NCBI GenBank assembly: GCA_045837725.1
Contig: JBEWZL010000062.1
Location: forward strand, 27,764 to 91,763
Length of the DNA: 64,000 bases
Reading direction: 5' to 3'
From: Vermamoeba vermiformis
Lineage: Eukaryota > Tubulinea > Echinamoebida
The notes under the pieces were generated by a model. That model was not told where the DNA came from and searched no databases. It saw nothing but the letters and a program-made list of their open reading frames with translations. A program made the translations under genes and the position numbers. Shown one piece after another: positions 1 through 10,083 of the stretch (position 1 is its first letter; each line of letters starts with the position of its first letter).

Positions 1-2519
1 TACCAACACGACGAAGATAGTAGTGAAGACGTACAAGTCTTAGAATACGTCGATGTGCACGTTAAATCGTTGGAAGAGAAGTAAGTCATTTCACGGTTAG
101 CACGATTGAACGTAGCAGTTTGATCCAAAGCTACGATCAGCTACATTACTCAAAGTTCAGCTTTACTTCTTACGACTCTCGTGCGTGTACTAATTGCCCT
201 CTAGTTTTGGCATGCACAAGGCAGTGCAAATGTACGTCAACTTTTTGCAAGAAGTTTACACCGACATTGACGAAGAAAGCATCCCGGTACGCATTTCATT
301 ATGGAATTTGCATTTTATACGTTCATATTACCACTTAGTATCATTGAGTGGTACCATTTAGGCTCCCATAATATTTCTTACTGACTTTTCCTCGGGTGCA
401 GAAAATTGTTGAGAGATATCAAAAGTGGTTGTTCATGAAATCAAAACGGCCAGAGAAGTTACTCTACATGCCGTTAGGTAATACCACTATACAATAGATG
501 TCGGCTATTATCCTATGTCAAATTACAGCACCAATCTCTAGATACTGTTCGTTTATCCGTGGACCGTATTCGACAAAGTTGTGCTCATATTTTTTTATTT
601 TTGCTTTTAATGCAATTCTAACCTATCTATTAATCACTAACATTATTCTTTGTTGATAGATGTCTTGTTCATTTTCTCAGTGCACATCACCTTTTTGAGC
701 AGCTGGGACAAATTATCACAAACTCTTTTCGGCAAACTTCGAAAGCCAAGTGACTTAGGCCGACGAGACGAGAACCTACTACGACCCACGAACCGGAAGT
801 GGCTGCGCTATTACGGAGAAACCCTTTACAAATCACCGTACTGGGAGAGCAGCAGTCACGATGTTCGTGCTGAGTTTCCTACGGAGTGGAAGGTAACCAA
901 ACCGCGAAATATATAACACGTGGCCAATCCGTCTAACCTCTCTATTAGCAGTTAACTATTGACATAGACCTGATCGCGGCAGCCAAGGAACGACTGATGT
1001 TTTTGCGTCGATTAGAGAGCGAGCTTGATCTCAATCAACTGACCTCAAAAGTGTTCTACAAGCAGTCTAAGAAGCAGTACCAAGAGTTCTTGTTCAAATT
1101 ATATCACCCCAATATAGCACAGAATTTACGTGCCCCACCCGACAGTGAAGATGAGGACGATGAAGAGGACGTGCGATTGGCGTCAAAAAGAAAGCGTGGT
1201 CAGAACAACGACACTACTATCGAAATGAAGCCGATCACGCCGCGAGACAAGGGAAATGAAGCGAGCAGCAGTGACGGAGAAGTGTCCCTCAGCTTGCCAA
1301 TTGGCTCACCAAGAGACAGTACGTTACATATAAACTTTACTAACACGCTTATAACGCCTCTTTTAGCTTCGAGTCGCCACTCTTCAGGCAAATCAGCCGC
1401 AGATCCGTTAGCGCTGATGACTGTATGCGCCGGTGGTGTTAAAGATGTGCGACCAAACTCAGCAGTGACCGAGCTGTTCTGGCAAACTCACTTGCAGAAT
1501 CCCAAGCGCTACCGAAAAGATTTGCGAGCTTTGTCTAAGCTGGCAGAACTACTCGAAGAAGAGAAGGCCAAAGAGCGGCGCATGTTCGAACGAAGAAAAC
1601 GCGAGCGAGATAACATGCAGCGTAAAAGCCAAGAGCGAAAGCGAGGCGAATTATCTGACCGTAAGACATTCCCCTTTGCTAGTCGCGATCATAATAGTAA
1701 CGGTTTTGTAGGTGAGAGCGATGACTTGAAATCAAAGAAAAAGAACTCCAAGGAATCCTCCAAGGCCACACGGGAGCCTATTTCACAGTCACAAAAGAAG
1801 ACTAATCGTGTCAGCAGTAGTGGCAGCGGCCTCGAGTCCCTGAAATCAAGTATCAAATCGCCAGAAAGCAGGAGCTCCGTGAGTGGTCACGATCGCACGC
1901 ACGACCGAGACAATCATCGTAGCGGCCATCACCACAGTTCACGGCGCAATGGCACCTCGAATCATCATTCGCGCCGACAGATCCAGAACGAGGATAGCGA
2001 CGACGATATAGAAGGTAAGGATATTCTTGTCTCTTAAGCTGTACTCATGTTTTGTTATTCGCAGCTGGTCGTCCTAGCGTGGAGCACGATGACTTCGACG
2101 AAACTGACGACATTCTCGTGGCTGCCGTAAGCTCGAAGAAAGTTAAAAGTGAACTGCATAAGCGTCGCTCGTTAATTAGAACGCTGGGCACGGTATTATT
2201 CGTGATTACTATTTCTTTTGCTTTGGGTAAGTTGACTTCAATGTCGCGAATCTAGATCAGATCGCCCATCTTTTGTTAGCCTGATGACTTAACATGGTTT
2301 CTTATTATGCTAGCTATATTGGTGGCTTTAGCTGTAGGAGTATCACGCGGTCCAATACCACAGGATTGGATGGCTCTCGGAATTTTCGGCATGGTGATCT
2401 GCGTCTTCACAACTATTTTTGGACTTTTTATTTGCTTATGGTAAGTTAGCAAGTTGTACTGCCAGTAATACTAACGACTGTTATATGATAGTCCTCAACG
2501 AATCAACATCTATGTGTAA
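1..2519 (+). CDS. GRDP/DUF1399-like protein with C-terminal membrane hairpin (5' partial)
   Basis: The gene enters from the left edge and is spliced from about nine exons (1-81, 204-286, 403-477, 660-892, 951-2013 with two internal introns, then three C-terminal exons ending TAA 2517-2519). An N-terminal stretch runs PLDVLFIFSVHITFLSSW and then LRYYGETLY. It weakly resembles the conserved core of glycine-rich-domain (DUF1399) proteins. The middle is charged, Ser/Arg/His-rich and probably disordered, with KRKR and RRKRER basic patches. The last about 70 residues hold two hydrophobic segments (around LGTVLFVITISFALAILVAL and MALGIFGMVICVFTTIFGLF), then a short tail PQRINIYV, so the protein is probably anchored in a membrane by a hairpin. 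AATAAA follows the stop at about 2526. The GRDP link is tentative; the membrane hairpin is clear. Confidence 0.6.
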
Positions 2520-2559
2520 ATTGTAAATAAATGTACGTAAACTCAGGCGCCGCCTAATA

Positions 2560-2805
2560 CAGTTTCTGGCATTTATGCTTTCGATACGAGAAATCCGTTC
2601 AACTTGAAGATCTGTTGTGGAGAGTAAAGACTGGTGTGCAATCACGCGGAGGAATGTCCATTAGCAGCGATGGCAGCATCTTCTTAGCGTCGTCGGCTTA
2701 TGACCTGTTTGGCACGAAAAACACTCCCTGGGTGGTGTCACTCGGTTGCTGGAACGCGCTTAAACGGCGATGGAACTAACTGTGTAAAAGATGAAAAGAA
2801 TACCT
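2560..2805 (+). pseudogene. Decayed fragment of the PQQ-propeller surface protein gene
   Basis: Conceptual translation gives AFDTRNPFNLKI, then TGVQSRGGMSISSDGSIFLA and LFGT. A later part reads VVSLGC and NGDGTNCV. These match, in order, the intact gene at 39574-41218 (AFDTSDLFNLTILW, GGVSVGPDGTIYLGG, VVAIGC, SSNGTC). The copy has at least one frameshift (near TTGAAGATCTGTTGTGGAGAG) and no start, and it lies just beyond the 3' end of Rho-like gene A. It is a partial gene duplication that has decayed; codon-level similarity shows it was once coding. Confidence 0.72.
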
Positions 2806-2847
2806 TTGACATCGAAGGTGTTATTCATGTTACTATACAATACATTG

Positions 2848-3864
2848 TTACTGCACAATACATCGTTCTTTGTCTTTTTTCTTTTCACTAGGATTTTTCT
2901 CTCGCATTAGAAGAACAATTTTGGCTACTTCTTGCATTATCTCCTTTAAACCTCGATTTTTAAGCGAAGAACTTCGTATAATATTAGCGTTAGTATTTTA
3001 CCATTGAAGCAGTCAATATTACCATTCAAAGTATTTGACGGCTCCAATCTGCTTCGCTAATTCTTCTCCCTCCTCGTGCCTGATTATCTGGCCAGTTCGC
3101 AAAGCTTCGGGGTCAGGATGATCATCTCTTAAGTCGGTTTTGCATCCTACAAGTACAAAAGGGACTTTTGGGCAATGTTGGCGGATCTAAATTTTCGGAG
3201 AGGTACGCGAGAACATTTTATATTAAAGAGCTACTAACGAGACTTACTTCGGGAATCCACTACTCAAGTAAACTGTTAGTCTATGTAAAAACATGTAGTG
3301 GCATTTTACCTTTGTAATGTCATTAAAGCTTGCTCGATCTGCAACAGAAAAACACACGAGGAAGATCTCGGTATTGGGATAAGATAATGGTCGCAATCTG
3401 GCTATAAATGTGCATTAATAAGGTACAATTGGTATACTAGCTTACCATATTCATCGGAACCACCAACAGTCCATAGTTCAATATCAACGGCAAGATCCTC
3501 GTTCGAGGCCTTGTGTAAATCGCATTAATTTTCATTCATATATATTATTTCTTAATAATATCATATTTACCTCAAAGACATAGTTATCTTGCCACTAATA
3601 AAAATTAAAGAATAATTAATTAAAAGTAAATCGAAATTGCTTGTAGGTTACTTACACCAGGAACGTAGTCAGTTGGGCAATGTCCATAGTGTAGCGTCCA
3701 TATAAAATGTCTCTGTAATTAAACGGTAAGTGTCATGTCAATTTACCGAATCAGATCGCGTATCGCACCTTTCCGGCTAATAAATTACCGACAAAAACAC
3801 TTTTGATGCTCCGTTCTATTTTATTTTTCGCTTTTTTTTCGTTATTGTCTTTATTGTGTTCCAT
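2848..3864 (-). CDS. Divergent Rho-like GTPase, copy A
   Basis: Eight small exons encode about 200 residues of Rho-family layout. A basic N-terminus leads to a P-loop position reading [11 protein letters not shown]. Switch I is replaced by [18 protein letters not shown]. Next come [11 protein letters not shown] in place of the usual WDTAGQEDY, then [19 protein letters not shown] (typical Rho strand), [13 protein letters not shown] (G4), an insert region, ECSS (G5), and the C-terminal CaaX-like box CIVQ. The CaaX end implies prenylation and membrane attachment. In the P-loop the residue after GK is Arg instead of Thr/Ser, and the catalytic Gln region is GGSD, so normal Mg/GTP chemistry is doubtful. 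A second, similarly ordered copy lies at 27873-28891. Start ATG 3862-3864; stop TTA (reverse) 2848-2850. Fold assignment is secure; biochemical activity is inferred to be atypical. Confidence 0.82.
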
Positions 3865-4093
3865 CTCTTCGTTTTTCAACGCATGAATGTGTCAATTTTT
3901 CTAAATTTACACTCAAAGCGAGGTGAAGATTTGCTGTAACCACGTAAATTTATTGAATTTATGAAGAAATGCATGCCGCAAGACACGACAAGTCAGCTTT
4001 TATCGTGCACCTAAATTACATTGAATTCTTAATCAACAATTTTATTTACAATAATAAATAACATCGCAGTCGATATCGCTCGACATGCGAATC

Positions 4094-7000
4094 TTATTTA
4101 TCTCGTTGCTTTTTGCGATCTTCTTTCGTCGAATCTTCGCCTAATCGTTCAAATTCTTCTTGGATCTCCTTCGAGACGGTGTATTCTCCGTCAACACCCT
4201 TGATAAATCGTGCATCTCTTCGCAATATATTCGTCATGGCTTTTCTCCACTTAGTCTGGTTCGCTCTTCCAGGAACCAATTCGTGATTTAATTCATTTGA
4301 AAAATGATCTTCTACGTAGTCACAGATCTCGTCCATCGTGCCCTAATAATATTCTCGTAAGTATATTAGCTAGTATATGGCTATTGTATTATGCTTACGC
4401 TGTAGCCGGGCAAGTGTTTAAATGCAGACAACAACATGTTTGCGTAGCCTGTTGTAGATCTCCACATGCCGTCTTTGCGGAACGTTCCAGAAGTGATAAT
4501 TTTCTAATTAAAACATTATTATAGGAATATTAAGTACGTGAATCAATGTATTAGCCCTTACCTTCTTTTTCTTTTTAGGCGAGAACTCTCCGGTCAGTTT
4601 CAACGCCGTGTATTTTTTGCGCACCGAATCAGCGCTTCGTTGTAATGTCGATGCAATTGCCTAGTAATTTCATTTAGTTATTTGTAAGATAGTGCGGTTC
4701 AATGAATAATAATAATAAGAAAATTTGGTAATTTGCGAAAAAAAAGTAATGGTACGAGCATAAACGCCTTACCTCCCAATCATTCGAATTGCTTGGAGCC
4801 TGTTCAACGACCAAATCGATCAACTTCAGTTTCTCGCGCGGTGACCACATTCGCCATTTCTGATCCAGCACACTGATGCTTTCGTCAGAACTTGATTCTT
4901 CCTCTGAACTGGACTCTTTCTTATCTTTTTTCTTTTGGCTTGATCTACGTCGGGTTATTAGTACCAATACTCAAATTGAAAAAAATCCGGATCCGATCCG
5001 GATCGAGGTAAAAAAGGAAGGACTGAGATCTGCGGTCGAGAAAATCTGACTAAGTGATAGTAATGACTTACTTCTCTTCTGCTTTCTTTTTCTTTGGTTT
5101 CGGAGTTTTAAAGTTATCAACACTCTTCTCTTCTTTGTCTTCATTCTTCTTCGCGGAGGTTTTGGCTTTCTTTTTAACTTTTTGAGACTCTTCTTCGTCC
5201 GACGACTCTTTCTCGTCTCGTTTTCGCTTCTTGCCTCGCTTGGATCCTTCTGCATTATTGTTCTTCTCGAAATTAGTGTTATTTTCCTTTTCCGTCGGTT
5301 GGCTATTCGCTATTTGTTCGCTTTCAATCATATCAGCGTCGTCAATCTCTTCCTCGACCTCCTTGGATTTTTTTGTGGACGATTTTTTCTTCGAATTATT
5401 TTCGTCAGACGATTTGGTTGCTTTTGATTTAGCAGGGGATTTAGCCTTTGTATAAACCTTGGTTGGTGACTTGGGGAACGCTCTTTTTTTACTAGGGCTC
5501 ATAATGGCGGCGTTGTCGGACTCGTCAAAAGCAAAGACATTCTTATCGGGCACCGGTCTCTTATTATTGTTATTTTGAACCTCTTCTTCGCTGCTACTGC
5601 TGCTATCTTCTTTTTCCTCCTTCGATTCATTTCTACTTCGTTCTTTTTCGCGAACACTGCGAGATCTGCTTCGTGATCTGGACCGACTTCGTGACCTGCT
5701 CTTGGATCGATCACGTGACTTTGATTTTTTGCCTTTTTCGTCTGTCTTTTCTTTGCTCTTTGATCGAGGTGTACGACTAGACTTTGATTTGCTCTTTTCT
5801 TTCGCGCTCTTTTGTGATGAATCGTCAATCTCCATCGCATCGTCGTCTTCGTTCTTTTTGTTCGTGTTGGATTTGGACGAAGACCTCTTTTTCTTCTTGC
5901 CTTCATTTGCACTCTCTTCTTCTTGATCTTCATCCCGACTCTCGTCTTTCTCTTTCGACTTCGAAGATTTTTTCTTAGCACTAGCGCTAGAGCTCTTTCT
6001 CTTCTTGCCATCAGTTGCACTCTCTTCTTCTTCTTGACCTTCATCCTGACTCTCGTCTTTCTCTTTCGACTTCGAGGATTTTTTCTTAGCACTGGCGCTG
6101 GAGCTCTTTTTCTTTGCCGGTGCTGCCTTTTTCTTCGGCTTTTCAACCTCTTCGACGCTCTCCTCTTCGTCTTTGCTCTTTTTGCTTTTTTCGGCCGCTC
6201 CGGTGTTTTTCTTGTCGTTCTTTCGGATGCTCGCCTGCGACTTGATCTCGTCACTTTCCGCTTCAGAACTCTCGCCTTGTACTTCGACATGAAAAGAGCT
6301 CTCGTTAGGAGGCACTATATTAGTCTCGACGATAGCTGCTTTCCAAGAACTTGGCTGACTTGGCGGATGATCGCTTGTCGCATCCGATCTGGCAGAATGT
6401 TCTTCTTCGTCATCATCATCCTTGGTCTGCTCGTCCTTATCGTTTGCCTCATTCTTTTTGGCAATAATTTGTGGTGGCTTATTAGTAACTTGAGCTTCAG
6501 TCGCATCGTCTTCTTCGATCTGATCCTCGATCACCTCGTCTTTGTCAGCAGTGATATTGACTAGTTGTGTAGGTTCTACTTCATTAGGCAATGCGTTATT
6601 AATTGCCGCTGTGAGTATATTACGCTGCGTCTCTTCTTCGTCAGCTTGGCTCAGATCCTTTGGTTGAGACAAGATCTGCGTTGCCTCCGGATCCACCGGC
6701 GGTTGATTGTCACTGCTAATAATATTACTTTCATTTTCACCGTTGTTATTCTCTTCATTTTCTTCGCCGTTATCGTCTTGACTAGCGTTGGGACCTTTTT
6801 TCTTCGACTTCTTTTTCTTTTTCTTTGCCGCTCGTTTCTTCGTCGGAGATTGTGCCGAGGGAATCTCTCCATCGCTAGTGTTGTTATTGTTGGTATTATT
6901 GTTGTTGTTATTATCGGAAGACGATTGAGCTGCCAGTCGGGTAGATCTTCTCGTGGGAGTTGATTGAGCCAATGGCGGCGAGTTCAGGGAGCCTCCCGAG

Positions 7001-7572
7001 CCACCAGAATTTGACTGGGAATTGGATTGAGCCAAATGCCTAAATAAGGAAATATTATTAGCGGGTTACAAATGAGCATAAATTTGCATTAAAGCACGTT
7101 ATCCCTATTCATTTTTCAAAATTCTTCGTTATTATTATCATTATTATATGCATATAATAAATAAAATAGCTAAATTAATCTAAATATTGGGCTAGGAAAA
7201 CGTACAAAAATTTCCATTGAGAGATCTCATTCTGACTATACCCGTCACTCTCCTCGTTTTCTTGTTGCTGTAAGCGCAGCAAATTTTCTTCAGTATCTGC
7301 GATGTATCTATTTAACTTTTCTTGCGTAGTCTCATCGGGCGGGCTGCTTTGGATCGCGATCGGCTTTTCCTAAAAAGTTTTGAATGAAAATCAATTGTGA
7401 CCTATTTCTCGCTTCGAAATTGTAATGTCGCGATTAAATACTATCTCGAATAAATCTTTTTAGATTATTTCTCCTTTCCTGAATTTTTAGCTTTGCTTAC
7501 CGGCTGATCTTTTTCGCTCGCTTTGCGTGTCGAGGCTCTAGTTTGTCTAGCGTTATTGTTATTGGCACTCAT
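4094..7572 (-). CDS. Charged nuclear protein with SANT/Myb and winged-helix-like domains
   Basis: The spliced protein of about 870 residues starts at MSANNNNARQTRAST (ATG 7570-7572) and has seven or so exons; the largest exon is 5068-7034. The N-terminal two thirds is low-complexity Lys/Glu/Ser, including two tandem copies of an SSSASAKKKSSKSKEKDES unit (nt about 5890-6110) and an Arg-Ser run SRSRSRSRSRSRS near 5650-5700. The C-terminal third carries a SANT/Myb-like helix set (KWRMWSPREKLKLIDLVVEQ, NDWEAIASTLQRSADSVRKK). Next comes a winged-helix-like region (TFRKDGMWRS, GTMDEICDYVEDHFS, KWRKAMTNILRRDARFIK, GEYTV). Such a mix suggests a chromatin or transcription role in the nucleus. The specific orthologue is not recognised. 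Confidence 0.8.
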
Positions 7573-8103
7573 GTTTATATGGACCGTGTTTGTCGTTGTT
7601 TTCCTCGTTTGTATGCGTGGAATTTGGATTTGGCGCGTCGATGTGCTCATCCACAACGAGCCGCAAGAAAAAATGCGGCTTAGTGCTGCCCAGACGGGAA
7701 AAATCACCTAATAATTTATTGTCAGACTTTGGCATTTAAAAATAATTGTTAAGACCGAAAAAATATCGTGGATTCGATCCGTCTGTCAAATAATAATCGT
7801 CACAAATCAGTCTACTAATAACTTATTATTTGCTTATATTAAATTAGCATAACATGCAAATGATTGAAACAGCGAAATTATCATCGCTAATCCTCCGTGT
7901 GAATTTCGACGGATCAGATGTTTTATTAATGACAATCCAAAAGCTCCATTCGCACTTACCTATATTACTGGTGAGAGCTACTGCTTTTAAAAATGCAGCG
8001 CAGAGGTGTTTAAGCCAATCGCGAAGATTAATTTACAGCTAACAGTTTTTGCGATTAGCGTCTTTTCCTATTAATTTACATTCATCAACACGCCTCAATA
8101 GGC
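7573..8103. other. Divergent intergenic region
   Basis: About 530 AT-rich bases separate the divergent starts of the SANT/winged-helix gene and the S66 peptidase gene, so promoters of both should lie here. Small ORFs (for example 7854-8042) have no domain signal. No RNA gene or repeat was recognised. Confidence 0.5.
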
Positions 8104-9895
8104 ATGCGACGTGTTGTATTTATCACATTTTTTATTGCACTCGTGGCCATGGTTGATCGCGCAGGTAACTAACGCTTGATCTAATCCGTTCAGAAACTTT
8201 TATAATATTCTACAATAAATAACATACTGGCATTGTAAATATTCATTGAAATTCTATTCTCGTCTGATATTATAATCAGAATTTATTAATGAATATTTTT
8301 GCTTTCTAGATCAACAAGTAATTAAGCCTCCAAGGCTCAACTCGGGTGAAACAGTAGTATTTATATCACCAGCAAGTCCTATTAATTATAAATACAACGA
8401 AACGCTTTATAAAAATCATGTCCTTGATTCAATGAAGTTATTGGGCCTGAACGTCAAATTTGGCATTAATGCCTTTGATATCTATGACGGTAAGTGCCAC
8501 GTTTACATACTATACTATTTTTACTATTAAAATGCATAGAAGGAAGCATCGGATCCAGAACTGTTGATTTACCTGAATTTTTTTCTATTTAGGGTATCTC
8601 GCTGGATCTGACGAAGAACGCGCAGCTGACGTGAATGATATGTTTACTCAGACTAAAGCTCGAGCCATTATTGCAAACAGAGGTGGATGGGGCTGCAATC
8701 GTATTTTACAATTGGTAAGCAGATCTGATCACTTGCTCAGGACGCCCGACACGTGTATTAATCTTAATAATGTATTATAGGTAGACTTTAACAATATCAA
8801 GAACAATCCTAAGCCTATTATGGGCTATTCAGATTTGACTGCTTTGCTCAACTCGATCGCGTTCAAAACTGGACTCGTAACTTTCCATGGGTACGTCAGT
8901 TAGCCCCATTAAACCGACGCAATATGACTTACTAATAAGACCAATATCCTAGTCCCATGGGTTTGGATAGTTGGAACAATTCGAATGCCCAATTTGTTCG
9001 CAAAGTTATTATGAGTGGAGAACAAGTGTAAGTACTGCAGGAATCTTTCGATGAAATTATCGCTCTTTTATTTTAAATATGATATCTAAATACAAGCTCT
9101 ATCGCTGCGGCTTTGCTGGTTGGAATCTGAGATCTGATCGTGTACGTTGTTTGTGGTACTGATTTCTGTTTCTTTTAGTGAATATAAGACAGATGCATCT
9201 GCTTTGACGACCATCTCGAGCGGAAGATCACGCGGAAAATTAATCGGAGGAAATTTGTCGGTGTTTACCGCGATGATTGGATCGGAGTACATGTGGGACT
9301 ATTTTGCCGATAAAATCCTCTTCCTGGAAGGTATGAAGCCCTACTATAATACATTACTTGTTTATTTCTTTGTATTAAGCTTATTATTACATTTAGAAAT
9401 TGGAGAAGAGCCGTACAGAATCGATCGAATGATGATGCAAATTGAATTGTCGGGTGTCTTGAAAACCATCAAGGGATTCATCTGGGGAAGGCAAGTAACT
9501 GATTTAATACTAAATACAACTCTTTATGAAGCACGTAACTTCACCAGCTGACCGGCGATCAGACCTGCAGATGCGGATCGCACCAAACACTTTTTAAATA
9601 GCCCAAATGTGCAAGAAATATTAATATCCGTCTACTTTTTATTTAATCGCAGTGGTCACATGACTTACCTGAGTTTTTTATCAGATGCTCCGGTTGCGAA
9701 GCTTCGAATCCAGACCACAGCCAGACTTGGCAAGCAGTAATCATTGAAAAAATGAAAAAATATCCCTCCACCCCCTCATTCATTGGTGCTCTTATCGGTC
9801 ATATCGATCAACAGTGGACTATGCCCATCGGTGTTCAAGTGGAAATGGATGCAAGCCAAGGCACCATCAAAATGTTAGAATCGGCCGTTATCTGA
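8104..9895 (+). CDS. Secreted LD-carboxypeptidase (peptidase S66, LdcA-like)
   Basis: Exons begin at ATG 8104 with a clear signal peptide (MRRVVFITFFIALVAMVDRA). The family motifs follow in order: VVFISPASP at the N-terminus; RAIIANRGGWGCNRIL; MGYSDLTALLNSIA with the nucleophile Ser; GGNLSVFTAMIGSEYM; EIGEEPYRIDRMMMQIE with the catalytic Glu; and ALIGHIDQQWTMPIGVQVEM with the catalytic His. Ser, Glu and His of the S66 triad are therefore all present, and length (about 350 residues) is normal. In bacteria the enzyme cleaves the L,D-peptide bond of murein tetrapeptides. With a signal peptide in a likely bacterivorous eukaryote, a role in digesting cell-wall peptides in phagosome or outside the cell is plausible (inference). 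Seven or so introns show it is a nuclear gene. Ancestry is probably bacterial. Confidence 0.9.
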
Positions 9896-10083
9896 TAATT
9901 CTAACAACTCCGTAAATACTCTCTTTAACACTACATTTATTTTCCCTTTATCCTAAATCGACGGTGAATAGAAGCGTCGGGAAGATCTGACGAAATTTTT
10001 GTCAGTTTTCTCGCGTGATCGGTGCGTGCAAAACTTTTCGCAGCTTTAAGCATTTAAAACTACGAACAACTCACAGCACCACA

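Noticed and set aside
5923-6564. Long + strand frames opposite the charged SANT-gene exon
   Set aside because: They are the reverse complement of Lys/Glu/Ser codons; the opposite strand has the domains and splice sites.
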